A DNA stretch of 64,000 bases from Phymatolithon calcareum (Eukaryota > Rhodophyta > Florideophyceae > Hapalidiales): assembly GCA_977006965.1 (NCBI GenBank), contig OZ345352.1, forward strand, positions 1,302,001-1,366,000, given 5' to 3'. Below, piece by piece: positions 8,931 through 20,238 of the stretch. The notes below the pieces were generated by a model. It was not told the DNA's origin, ran no database searches, and was given only the letters and a program-made list of their open reading frames with translations. The position numbers and the translations under genes are program-made. Every line of letters begins with the position of its first letter. Position 1 is the first letter of the stretch.

Positions 8931-10449
8931 TCTTTGGAAAACCTCGAGAAAACTTGGAAAGACACTTTTCGATGGAAATACACAGGAGGAGCAAAAATGA
9001 TGATTTAACTCCACGTGGATATTCCTGCGGGCTCAGTCTGAGTATGGCACAAAACTGAAGTTTCGAGGATGTGGCTGGATGGAGTTAAGAGACCCCTGTT
9101 GGCCTTCACAAAGGTGAAGGTTTTGAAACTCCATACGTCATTTCTATTGGAAGAGTTTAGACAAGACACTGCAGCGAAGCTTTCAGGCTTCTGTGATAGG
9201 AGCATCCCCTGATGTCGTAGTGCATGTGAGAGGACAACACCTGAAAGTTACACCTGGACCAGCAGAGAGACTACAATGCCTGGAGTAATGCAGGAAACAG
9301 AAAGCGGAGAAAAACTTCTGTGATGGGAAAGTTGGTATAAATGCGCGTGCACGATGACGGCACGACGGGGCACACAAATATTTGTTATTTTAATAAAAGT
9401 ACGATCTTAAGCGCTCAGTTTTTCTACTGAGAAAGATGGGGTTCGTAACTCAAACAGTAAGTATGGCGAAGTGAAGCAGGTGATCTTGCATGTTCTCATC
9501 AAGTTAGCTCGCTCAGTGGAGCCGACAAGAACATTGCATGTATTAGTCCATATTGTCAATGGGCGAGAGGTTACCGAGATTGGAATACAATGCAAGGCAA
9601 CGGAAAATCGAGCAGCTTAATGCCATACTGAGAAACATATGATGAAAAAAGACCAACTACCATGATCTCTCTTCATCTCCCATGTACGAAAAATGCCGCT
9701 GAAATACGAAATGACTACCATAGAGTGCTTTTTTCGAATCTAAAGGGAATCACTCTAGAAAGCAGAAGAAGCCTTCAATGGCTGCATTCTTGAAGATTGA
9801 AATGCCAGGACTTATCTGGCAGTGAAACTTATGACGCCAGAGAAAACAGGAAGATGTGAAAACGTAGAACATTGCGAATACTGTGCAGCACAACCCAAAT
9901 GATACCGACTGTCCATAATTCACATCAAAAGATGTCCAGAAAGAAAACAAAACACTCAGTAAGTTAGATGGAAAATGGTTATAGCATCGACCGGCAAAAA
10001 CTTTCGCTGTACGTTCCGCACAAGTTCGATCTCCGGCGGTGCTTGGGAGATCGAAGAGGCTTCGGTCAGTATGGACATCTCCGGCACGACCTTTGTGAAA
10101 AAATTGTGCATACCCCCTATAAATTAAGCACCAGATTGATCCCATGCCACGCGATGCATGGAAGAGTTGCTCGCGACAGAGGACTGGAGAAGCTGCGTTC
10201 GTACTCGCTTGATGCGCAGATCAACGCATCCATAGGCACCGTTAACATGAGGTCCAAGCTTAACCAAAACACTGTGGCGCTCTCCGTACCTGTACCACTT
10301 GACGCGTCGGACCGGTCCCCCTAGACGGAGTGCCATGTCTGCGGGCCGACACTTGATGAGTTCTTCAGCTGCTGGTGGTGCGTGCCATGCAAGGCACTTT
10401 GCCAAAAGCAAACGTTGACCAGCTTATCTAGCTACCAGCTAGTAGCTAT
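8931..10449. other. No supportable gene
   Basis: Several frames of 60-130 residues exist on both strands (for example minus 9750-10145, minus 10124-10411, plus 9968-10324) but they overlap one another and none shows a domain. The minus strand around 10020-10140 has a weak retroelement flavour (GGMHNFFTKVVPEMSILTE) that I cannot support further. It is probably decayed repeat DNA. Confidence 0.4.
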
Positions 10450-10453
10450 TTAA

Positions 10454-11472
10454 GGACCTACACAAGTGAATGTTGATTGGGAAGAGTTACGTAAATATTT
10501 CAAAAACTGACCACTACAATGTCGTACATCGGTGAAATATTTCGGAAATGGATGCAACGGAAGCAGATTTTGCTTCTATTGCTCGCAAGCTGGAGCGGTC
10601 ATTGAGCTGTGGCTGGGTTACTAATAATCTGTTATTGACGCGAAATATACTTAGCAGCGTGTTGCTAGAAACGATGGAGACGGCGCATTGTATATCTGTA
10701 TCCTAGCATGCAATCTTTAGCACGCAATCATTACTACCACACATAAGAATAAAAATTTAGCGTTCCACAGCCTTCTGTCCTTGCAATAAGCGTTAATGTG
10801 AAAGAAACTACTAAGAAGACATCCGAGAAAGCGCAGCACTCAATGCATTGGCGTGCAGAGACTGGATCAACAACATTTTGCGCCATCCAATAAAATGTAG
10901 AGAGGCAAAAAATGGCGCGTGGCAGAGCACAATAATTTTTGGGGAAACTTTTCTCTTTTGTTGTGCCGTGAAAAGCTCGTACATTGTAAAAACACTCTAT
11001 TAAAAGCTTTTATTCTCATAGTTTTAGAGATGTTATTGACGCCAAGGACTAATTTGGAGAAGCTTTAAAGCTTCTCAGGTCTGACGCAGTGGTGTTTTCT
11101 AGCTCCTGAAAAAATTCAGGAAAATCGCCAGATTCGAACATGGTTTAATCTCTTTTTTCACGCGGACGACCAAAACAGAACATTTTCGGCCATATTACAT
11201 CCCATACTTGTCCATTTCAGCCCTTTTTCAACTCTGCGGATACCCATTACTCTACTGCTGTCTATAAAATAGCTCTGGATAGAAAACAGTAGAGATCTCG
11301 TCCATGACAATTAAGAATACGTGAAGACGAAAAAGATTTTGGTTTTCGTTGTGTCGAGCAGTATTAGCTTCCATAGACGCGCTGAATTATGGGTTTTTAC
11401 TTGCATCATCCAATGACATACTGCCAAGTCCGCAAAAATTATTTTTTACATAGCAATCACTTGTGTAGGTCC
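10454..11472. mobile_element. TTAA-flanked 1-kb non-autonomous element
   Basis: The ends are inverted repeats GGACCTACACAAGTGA (10454-10469) and TCACTTGTGTAGGTCC (11457-11472), each directly bordered by TTAA (10450-10453, 11473-11476). A TTAA target duplication is the mark of piggyBac-type transposition, although these tips do not begin with the usual CCC. There is no open frame. Another TTAAGGACCTAC end occurs near 63852. Confidence 0.65.
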
Positions 11473-11522
11473 TTAAGTAGTCTACACGCAACACCGTACA
11501 CGGCGCCGGGTATTAGCTATTA

Positions 11523-11930
11523 CAGTCAGACCTCGATAAATGGAACCTCTTTTTTAGAATAACCTCGGTTAGCAGCATAATCGAGTGCTCCACGAATACC
11601 GTATCCGCCTAAATTTAACGAAAATTAAAGGATTCTAGAATATTTGATAGGAGCATTACTTCATGTTCGAGGTCACGGGGCATACCTTAAATTTTGTTAT
11701 AATTTTGTTTAGCGTACACGGAGCATATCCTCACTCGTAGAATACTGTAAGTACTTTGCATGTTTCTCCTGCCATTGGCATACAGTACAGTAGAATATGG
11801 CTACTGTTCGGCACACGTGTGATCCAAAACTTATAATTCAAAATTCGACTTGAGAATAACCTCGATTTTGAGAATATTGGACCATTCCACATTGCCCATC
11901 CATTTATCGAGGTCTGACTGTATTCAATTC
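11523..11930. mobile_element. pogo/Tc1-mariner-type MITE
   Basis: Inverted ends CAGTCAGACCTCGATAAATGG-like (11523 onward) and its complement ending at 11930, flanked by TA at 11521-11522 and 11931-11932. The body is 408 bp without a gene. A 397-bp sister in opposite orientation is at 45443-45839, where the empty site is visible. TA duplication and this tip are characteristic of pogo/Tigger-type elements. Confidence 0.85.
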
Positions 11931-12070
11931 TGCGAAACGGTCAGAAATCTGAGTCGTGGCCATGGCTATCATGATAGTACGTACGAGCTTGAGGCATATA
12001 TTCAACAGTCGACACGTCTGAAAGAATACTGCGTCGTGTAATACACGCTGCTAAATACTCAGTCCTGCAT

Positions 12071-14385
12071 GTGTAAATAAGAGGATTTATTGAGAAGGTA
12101 CCATGTGTCCCAACTTGAGGAAAGTCGTAATTGAATGGATTTATTGAGAAGGTACCATGTGTCCCAACGTGAGGAAAGTTGGCACCTTTCTTAGCATTCT
12201 ACTAAACTCGAAATTTCGCGTCCATGGCTCGGGCCACGTTGGTCTCTTCCGTGAGTGTCCATATTGGCTTCCTCAGGATGCTCTTCAGTATTCTAACTGC
12301 ACATGCTACTTGACTGCCCATTTCTTCTAATAACTTCGGCGGATTTCTTGGAAACTGACCTACAAACCATCTTGCGCAGAGAATTATGTGCCTGCTTCCT
12401 TTCATACTCACTGCTTGGTGCGGTAGACCATTCTTGGCAAATGTAATTTTCCTAGCGCGGCGTTTTTTTTGTAGTTCCCAGCGGTTGATGTGCTCGATTT
12501 TCGCATGCGGTCCAGTGCCTCGAGTTCTAGCTCTGCTCCCGCGTCGCGTGTCTCCTGCACAACGTTTTTAAGTCTTCGCGTTAAATTCGGGAGCAGGTGC
12601 TGTCGGCGGAACTCCCATGGTTCTATTTGGCAGAGCTTCATTAGTCTTCTCCAGTGCCGCCCTGCCCACTTTCCAAACAGTATCGTCGTGATGTCCTTTT
12701 TGACTTGCACTGCTGCTCTCGATACTGGGAATGTGTCAGGAGTTATACGCGCGGCGTACTCATATACCAGCCTGATGAATGCTTTGAAAAGCCTGATGCG
12801 TTTTTCTATGTTGTATCCTTTCCTTGTCATGCCCAGAGTGCTCATGAGCCAGACTCTTGCACCAGCGCTTTTGAAGCGGTCCAGGATTCGGTCATCACGA
12901 ATTCCGTTCTCGTTGATTGTCGTACCGAGATATTATGCCGTGCGTCTTATTTGAACGTTCTCGTTCGCCAGAACAAACGGTTGTCTGATCCTTCGACCTG
13001 GCAGTATGACGGAGCACTTTCCGGTTGACCCAGTCATTCGATAGGCCTGCGCCCATTCGGAGCATTCGTTGAGCATTTCCCGGAGCTCTTCTTCATTCCT
13101 CACCATTAGTATGACGTCGTCCGCAAACACATTCAAGCGAAGATTCGCATTAAAATCGTTAAAGCTCAGGGCCGCTATCCTTTCTCCCAAAAGTGTCCAT
13201 CAGAATATTGAACAGTGTGGGGCTAATGAGGGATCCCTGGAGGGCTCCACGCTCGCTTATACCTCGTGTTTTTCCTGCTTCATTCATAACCGTGAAGAGG
13301 GTCTTCTGTAGCGAGAGCGAAGCCAACGATGCCACGTTTGTTGATAATCTGATGTCAATTTCTCGCATTAATTCCTCTCTTGGTACCAGGCTTGGAACCA
13401 ATTTAATTGCTGGAATTGCTGAAGGAAAGAGCAATCGTGCAATTCAACTGTTCGTCGCTTCTTCTTTTCAATTTAAACTGCAATTGGCAATCCCTACTCC
13501 AATCGATACTGCAATTCCCACCCTTTTCTGCAATTCGTTTACCAATTAGCGAAGCCTAACTCTTCTTTATTTCCGTTCACCAGGCACGACTTGAGATGGT
13601 TGTAGGGGTTTGTGTAGCCCTTGTTGTGCTCAAAAACGAAACTCCGGTTTTGAGTGGAAGGTGCATGTCTCTCCACCCGGGCACTGAAACACTTGAAAAG
13701 TCACATTTGTTCGAATACCGGATCCTCGACGAATATTGACATCGCGAAGTTCTTCGCGGAGCTTCTTCATGAGAAGTTGGACCACCTCTTTCTTCGACGG
13801 TTTGCGTGATGGAGGCGATATGGTGAATTTGGCCCTGGCGATAATAACTTAGCAGTCTCTTTGGCTTTTATAGGAGTACCATCGTACTTCTATGCAGCAG
13901 CCACGTTTATCTGATGCAATGTGCTAACATAGACGTATGTTGAAAGTACAAAAGGGGTACGTATTCAAATGCATCGAATGCGTAAGAAAACGTAGCTTTT
14001 TCTGATTCAGCATATAAATAGAGAAAAACGTAGCGCAATACGTATCGCAATTGAATCTTCGTGAGAAATACACATTGCAATTAGATGCTCATCTTACCTC
14101 GCAAATTTCAATTACGAGTCTATTGTACAATTAACTCGAATTGCAATTAATTGCAATTAATTGGAATTGCAATCAAATTGGTTCCAAGCCTGCTTGGTAC
14201 CTGATCGTACACTGAATTCAAGTCAAGTATGGCTTTCGTCTTTCTTCCTTGTTTTACGACTGCTGTATAACGGAGGAGGGCTCTTTCTGTGCCTTTTCGA
14301 GGTTGGAATCCCATTTGTGATCTGTTGAAGGAATACTCCTTCCGGATCAGTTTATTCACCGTTGATTCGAATATTTTGCGAGCGT
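12071..14385 (-). pseudogene. LINE reverse transcriptase copy 1 (decayed)
   Basis: On the minus strand the order of motifs is: QMGFQPRKGTERALLRY and KTKAILDLNSVYDQVP (fingers/palm, about 14210-14320), ALQGSLISPTLFNILMD (about 13200-13260), FADDVILM (about 13110, catalytic Asp pair), then the C-terminal domain at 12408-12845 (LFKAFIRLVYEYA, RRLMKLCQIEPWEFRRQHLLP). Frames change between these pieces, so it is not functional. It is 5'-truncated at about 14385. The 3' end (12071-12190) carries two tandem copies of a unit of about 54 bases ending CCTTCTCAATAAATCC on the minus strand. An hAT-type element splits the RT at 13387-14192. Confidence 0.8.
13387..14192. mobile_element. hAT-type non-autonomous element, 8-bp TSD
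   Basis: Inverted tips CAGGCTTGGAACCAATTT and its complement ending CCAAGCCTG at 14192; direct 8-bp repeats CTTGGTAC at 13379-13386 and 14193-14200. Eight-base TSDs and CAGG tips are typical of the hAT superfamily. The body is 806 bp, rich in AATTGCAATT motifs near the right end, with no transposase. Removing it restores the contiguous RT reading of LINE copy 1 (YDQVP joined to REELMREIDI). Confidence 0.85.
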
Positions 14386-16480
14386 GCTTGAGGAAAGTCG
14401 GCATTTGAAATTTCTAATCGCAATATAATAGGATCGAGAGCTATCAGTTACCTTATTCAGAATTTCATAATATCACGTCAATGGCTCGTCCCACTTCATT
14501 CTCTTCGATAGGGATCCATGTAGGCTTCTTCATGGTTCTGATGAGTGTAGCAATTGCTCATGCTCCTTGACTACAGATTTTTTAAATCAGCTTCGTTGTG
14601 TTCCTATTGAAGTGACCTAAAAATCATCTTGCGCAAAGAATTCTGTTCCTGCTTTCTTTAATCCTCACTGATTGGTGCGGTAGACCCTTCTTGGAAAACG
14701 TTATTTTTCTTGCGCAGCTTTCTTCTTGTTTCTCCCAGACTCATCGCAGGCTAGGTTTATCTTGAAGGTCAACTACTGTGTGGCGCAAGGCAATCTACAC
14801 CTTTCTTTCTTTTATTGCGGGATTTCTCGAAGCTGATGGAAAAAGGTTTATCTTGAGAGTCAACTACTGTGTTCGTTTCTCGAATTTAGTCAAGTGCTTC
14901 GATATTGAGCTCTTCCCCGGCATCATCGGTCTCTTCTACTAACTTGCCCAATCTTCGTCTTAATTTTGAGTGTAAGTGCTGTCGGCGGAACTCCCATGTT
15001 TCTATTTGACAAAGCTTCATTAGTCTTCTCCAATTCCGCGCTGCCCAGTTGCAGAACAATGTCGTTGCCATGCCCTGCTGTATTTGCACTGCTGCTGTCG
15101 ATACGCGGTCTGTATCAGGTGTTATGTCCGCAGCGTGCTCATACAGTGGCCTGATAAAGACTCTGAAGAGCCTGATGTTCTTTTCAGTGCTGTAACCTTG
15201 CCTTGTCATGCCTAGGGAGCTTAATAGTCGCGCTTTGGCGCTTGCGCAGTTGAATCGCTCCAGAAGCCTCTCGTCACGGACTCCGTTCTCATCAATAGAC
15301 GTATTCTGCTGTGCACCGTATTTAGACTTCGTCAGTCGCCAGCAGAAGCGCTGTAATGGTTCTCTTCTTGGGGTGTATGACGGAGCACTTTCGAATAGAT
15401 CAAGTCATTCGATACATACATGCCCATTCGGTGCATTCATTGAGCATCTCTTGAAGCTCGTCTTCATGCCTTTCCATTAATATGACGTCGTCCGCGAACA
15501 TATTTAAACGAAGATTCACACTAGAACGGTTGAAGTTCAGAGCGGTTACTCTTTCTGCTACGGTGTCCATAAGGATGTTGAGCAGTGTTGGGCTGATGGG
15601 GGCGCTTCTTCCTGTTCTTCTCGTATCGTTCAGAACAGTGAAATGAGTCCTCTGCAGAGAGAGGAGGTTAGTGGTGCAACATTTGCTGATAGTGTGAGAT
15701 CGATTTCTCGCATTAGCTCCTCTCTTGGGACTCGGTCGTATGCTGACGTTAAGTCGAGTAAGGCTTTCGTGTTCCTTCCTTGTCTTACGGCTTCTGTTAG
15801 CAGAGGAGGGCTCTCTACGTGCCTTTGCGTGGCTAGAATCCCATTTGTGATCTGTTGAAGGCATATTGCTTCCGGATCAGTTTATGCACTGCTGATTCAA
15901 ATATTTTGCAATCGTGTGATAACAGTGAAATCGGTCTGTAACTTTTTGGGGAGCTTGGGTGTCCTTTCTTGAATATTGGAACAACCAGCTCATTATTTCA
16001 ATCGTCAGGCCAGCAACCGAGCTGTCCAGCTATTGTGATCATCGCTAGTAGAAATTTGAAGCTTTTTTCCGGGGTTAGTAACCGTGCTTCAGAGAAGATA
16101 CTGTCCGGGCCAGCTGCTTTTTGCCTCGGGACACGTCGAAGGGCTCTTTTGAACTCTCGCTATAGTGCTCGTGTGCCTTGAAATTTCCTCGGCCAAAGAG
16201 CGTTTCCTCTGGGATCCTTGAGCTCTTCGGTCAGATGGGTCACAATTTCCGCTGGATCTAATGGCTTCCCTTCGCAGCAATTCGTTTCGGCTCTCCTCCT
16301 TTTCATTTAGATAAGATTTTTCATCTTCTGCCTAAAGTCTGTTGGATTTATGCAGAAAGATCTTCATCGAATTTCTAAAAGCATGCTCCTCTGTTTTCCC
16401 TGGTCATCTTCTTCATATTTCTGTCAAGATCTCTATATGCTTTCCAGTCCTCGGCCGAGTTAGTTTTCCGGGCATTCCAA
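14386..16480 (-). pseudogene. LINE reverse transcriptase copy 2 (decayed)
   Basis: This is the same family as copy 1 and lies head-to-tail upstream of it. Minus-strand pieces: C-terminal domain 14886-15209 (NIRLFRVFIRPLYEHAA, RRLMKLCQIETWEFRRQHL), palm with SPTLLNILMDT and FADDVILM at about 15490-15600, and N-terminal RT stretches to about 16480. Frames are broken and short duplications of the 3' UTR occur near 14760-14870. Its 3' terminus (ACTTTCCTCAA) abuts the truncated 5' end of copy 1 at 14385/14386. No endonuclease domain is visible, so it is probably 5'-truncated. Confidence 0.75.
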
Positions 16481-16673
16481 AATTCACAATTTGGAATGAG
16501 CTGCGTTTCACATTGTGCCGAGGAAAATGCATTGACAGGACGGAGAAGTCGAAGATATTGCAGTTTACTTCAATGCAACAGGAACGAAGAGCAAGAACTG
16601 CATGAATAGAACGAACAATCCCGGAAGCGACAGACGGCTTTGCCGCAATATTTTCAACCCCCCATCCACAAAC

Positions 16674-17315
16674 TCAATCGAAACAATTACAATTACAGAC
16701 GAAAGATGGAGAATTATGCAGTAGCTCCTTGAGAAACAGCAATGTATGAGTTTCATTTTCCTGTCTCTTGCGGAATTCCCTTTCCTTCCTTCTTCTATTT
16801 TTGTCTCTTCTTTTTGCTATTTCCCTTTGCTGGATTGAATCAGAATTTTTGATATCCTTTTCCTCGTCTGGCTTATATATAGGCTTATAGAACGGATATA
16901 GTCGAATTGAAGGAGAAACGGGAGACTTGCATAAGACGCAAAGATGTGGTATATCGTTAGCCACGGCAAAAGCGGCAGTCTGATCAATGCAAAGTGTATA
17001 ACTCACATGGCCGCAAACCAGTTTGACGACGCTTGCTTGCACTACGTCTAGACACACTGCACACTCTTTAAGAAACTGTATCCAGACTTCACTTTTGGTG
17101 GCAGACCGTGCAATTTCTCGTATTTTTTGACAAGTTCTGGGACGGGGTGCGATAAAGGTAGGCTTTTGGGCGTCCTGTAGAAGTGACAGCTCAATTCTGT
17201 TCTTATATTTTCTTATACGGCCGTACCGGATGCCGAGAATGCGCTGGGTTCCACGAAGCCGAGCCAGTCGGCGAAGAAGATTTGCAGAGACGTCACCATG
17301 CAGAAGAGATCCCAT
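16674..17315 (-). CDS. RING-type zinc-finger protein (213 aa)
   Basis: A single-exon reading frame outside any element I can define, and so a candidate host gene. Residues 80-135 carry a RING pattern: CAVC, then LVCGHVSYTLC, then CVLC. RING fingers bind two zinc ions and usually recruit ubiquitin-charged E2 enzymes. Here the position that is normally the fifth ligand is Tyr (CGHVSY), so one zinc site is incomplete; a RING variant or decay are both possible. The N-terminus is basic (RRLARLRGTQRILGIRYGRIRKYKNR) and residues 160-190 are a charged helix (REIAKRRDKNRRRKEREFRKRQ). No membrane segment is seen. The first ATG was chosen; an upstream exon cannot be excluded. Confidence 0.6.
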   Translation of the reverse strand: MGSLLHGDVSANLLRRLARLRGTQRILGIRYGRIRKYKNRIELSLLQDAQKPTFIAPRPRTCQKIREIARSATKSEVWIQFLKECAVCLDVVQASVVKLVCGHVSYTLCIDQTAAFAVANDIPHLCVLCKSPVSPSIRLYPFYKPIYKPDEEKDIKNSDSIQQREIAKRRDKNRRRKEREFRKRQENETHTLLFLKELLHNSPSFVCNCNCFD

Positions 17316-18888
17316 GATTCAGCAGTAGCTGTTCCGTTGTGCAGAGCATTCAATTGCTTCGACGTTACACCCTATGTTCAATTTAACTCAATGGAACGAA
17401 ATTCAGGCGACAAAGATAAGACTGCCAAATAAGTACTGCGAGTATATATTCTGAACCAATTGAACGTACGGCTGCCAAATGCTAGTGCAAATGTGGTTCG
17501 TGCGCCGTAGTGGCCACCGAAAATTGAATTTAGCTGGTGTCCACATATTTTCTTGGTGCACTGAACGATCTTTAGGCGGCACTAAAATTCACGAACAATA
17601 GAATTCTGCTGGGGATAGAAGAGTATTTAAGAGAGACCGTGGGAATTAGGGGAGAGTTGCACAATACCCAAACCTGCAATCACTGCTTTCCTACTTTGGG
17701 CATTATGGACAGTTGCTCACCATCCAAGCCGGCAATGATCCTTCTCCGGGGTTTTGACCCCGGAGAGGTACATTTGATGCTATTTGAACCGGCTTCAGAA
17801 ACCGATTGATTCATGTGTCTCATGGAGAAGCGCTTGTATGATTTTTCACCAATAGTGATTTTCGAAGCCGGCTGCGCTGTTGCAAATTGTGCCTTTTCAT
17901 TCCTTGCACAGAACTAGCAGATGCACCTTTTCATGTTCGATTTCGCCCAATCTGTCATATCGCTTGTCAAAGCCGCTTCAAGCTACAAACCAGAAAGGTG
18001 CAATACGTTTCTTAGGGAATTCTCATGCGAACAATTTGCAAGCGCGACGAGTCCCGGAAGTCTTACCATCGGCTCTGCTTACTACTGCATTCCTATTTTT
18101 ATACTCAGCCCTGTGCCAACCCACCGCACTGGTGACATTGCGCATTTTCTTTAGAGATTACGCTGTTGGTGATGTGGCGCAAAGAAGATTTACGAACAGT
18201 AATAAAATTGACCAAAATTTCTTCGTTCGTCAAGACAGCAGGCTGGGTTCCTTTTTCGACGAAACATGTGTCTATACTCTAATGATACAATCCAGATTCG
18301 TGAAGGGATATTGTCCTCGAATAAACCTGCTGATCCAGAATCGTAAAGAAGGGTCGGATATGACGCAGAGTTTTCTTCTAGCAGAGTACACCAAACAATC
18401 GAAACAGATATCGACCGTAGATTCCTAAAAATAAAAGGCACTTATATTTGCGTGCTGATGAATTGCGATAGTGACAAGGAAGAAGAATTTAATCCAATAG
18501 AGGCTCGTGACCTACATGCAGAGTGCTCTTTTTCCAATTCGGCAGAGTCATCCACGCTCAGTTGATCGAGATCCTTATATGGAATCTGTGGGGTTTGAAA
18601 CGCACAAGTTGGCACACTGGCTGTGGTCCGGTTGTTTCCTGGCGGAAAGCCGAGGGCGGCGCGAAGCGCCGACCTTTATAGAAAAAAGAATGGATCAAAG
18701 ATGACTTGGCAATATGATAAATGGATCAATGGAAGAGTCTGGAAGCCGCTTCGCGGCTTCCTAGCCCGCCGAGGTGCTTACAGTGTAAGCATCTGTAAGT
18801 TGTAAACAGCGGTTCTAGGGTTTGCTCTTGGTGATCCTTCATGGTGTAAGTACGCATCGAAACCTACGGTACTGTAATGACTGTAATG
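17316..18888. other. No supportable gene
   Basis: The plus frame 17880-18428 (182 codons) has no domain and overlaps competing frames, so I do not call it. A strong short stem-loop, CTCCGGGG-tttt-gaCCCCGGAG, lies at about 17743-17764, and GC-rich hairpins occur at about 18650-18670 and 18740-18760. TGTAATG/TGTAAG motifs recur at 18780-18930. Confidence 0.4.
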
Positions 18889-20160
18889 CTATCTGTAATG
18901 GCTTGCTGTAAATGCAAGCTGTAATGAGAATTTGAAGGGAGCTATTAGTATAGGAGTATGATAGTAGCGTTGGACGCCACATTCGGACATGATTCTCACA
19001 GTAGATCCTTCAGGATGCTGTTTTTCATGGATGAGATCATCAGCTTGAACAGCACCTTCATATCGATCACATGCTGCTTCAAGGACGCCTTTTGTGTCCA
19101 GTCCGAGTGCTTCGAGTATTGGTCGCCCAAGTAGAGGTTCGTTAACCTCTTGATTTGCAACCTGCCACACCAATTCTCGTATTGTGAGCGTTTTTGCATT
19201 TCGGATGAAGAGTTCTGTTGTAACCTTCACCTCCTTATTGCAGGAGATATAGATAGGTTCCTTCTCTGAATTGGTTGCGGTTGCCAATCCATATTTTCGT
19301 TCATTTTGGAACATCTTTGTTTCAATTCGGGCCCCGGTTTCCATTAACGTTGCATAAAGGTCCGGAGGCATCAGGTTGATATCTGAGCCCGCATCTGCGC
19401 ATATCGTTCTTGACTCCACTCCCCCAAATCTTGCCTTGATGAGTGTGGTATTTGTTGGATACGTGTCACTGTTTCGGCTCGACACTTTCTTCGCGCCTTT
19501 CTTGTTCTTTTTCTTCTTTTTGTGTTCCTCCAGGAGCCGTTTCTTCTCATCTTCCTCGCAATCTTCGCAGTCGCATAGAAAGTGCCTTTTTCCTTTTGCC
19601 TTACATGGAGGATTAAGACATACAGGAATCCATTTCTTTGGTTTCGTGTCCACTTGGGAACCAGATGTTTGCGTCTATTCCGGTGTTGATGGTGTACCCT
19701 TATGGCGCATGCCTTCTGCCCTTTGGGATATCTCAGCTTCCTTGCACAGTAATTTGGCATAGGCTCTGAGGTCCTGCTTCAATCCTTGTTGATATTCGAG
19801 GTGCCTTTCCATTACCTTCTTCAAATTTGTTGGGAAAACCTTATTCTGCATGAGCGCTATAGTTTTCTTCGGATTATTTCCTTGAAGTTCGGGTATCCAG
19901 CTTCTTCTAGTTTTGAGAAGAAATCTGTAACAAACTCCATAATCCTTGCCTTCGCTTGTACGACCTGCATTGGCATTCGAAGGCTATGTAGAGCCTTCTC
20001 GATGATTTCCGGGTGTACCTGTTCGTCTTCATTCTCCTCCACCAAACCTTCAATAAATTTTTGAATATCGTTCGATGTCAGAGCTCCAGCTGTTTTAGCT
20101 CTTGATATGTCATTGAACTCCCCTAGGAAGAACATAGACTCAAGAAGGCTCCTGTCGATT
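18889..20160 (-). pseudogene. LTR-retrotransposon gag (C-terminal) and protease remnant
   Basis: Minus-strand frame 19857-20160 gives a Gag-like helical segment (EFNDISRAKTAGALTSNDIQ onward). After frame breaks and a stop near 19675, the frame at 18889-19653 has a Cys/His cluster (CLNPPCKAKGKRHFLCDCEDC, nucleocapsid-type zinc binding), a Lys-rich linker, and a retropepsin: active site TICADAGSDINLMPP (Asp-Ala-Gly in place of Asp-Thr/Ser-Gly) and the flap-distal LLGRPILEALGLD. The order gag-NC-PR fits a gypsy-like polyprotein. No RT or integrase follows, so the element is truncated at about 18889. The N-terminal gag half lies at 24304-24720, separated by the LINE at 20172-24292. Confidence 0.75.
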
Positions 20161-20238
20161 GACACCTTGAAGGTCGCACGAGTTCCGCTTCCACGTAGTG
20201 CGGTTGGACTGCGAGACATAACACACCTCGTAGACAAA

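Noticed and set aside
9750-10411. Minus-strand frames as a protein gene
   Set aside because: Only a weak retroelement-like phrase; two frames separated by a stop, no catalytic motif.
17880-18428. 182-codon plus-strand frame as a gene
   Set aside because: No domain, overlapping frames on both strands, no conserved counterpart.
18780-18930. LTR boundary
   Set aside because: TGTAATG/TGTAAG motifs recur but no second matching terminal repeat was found.
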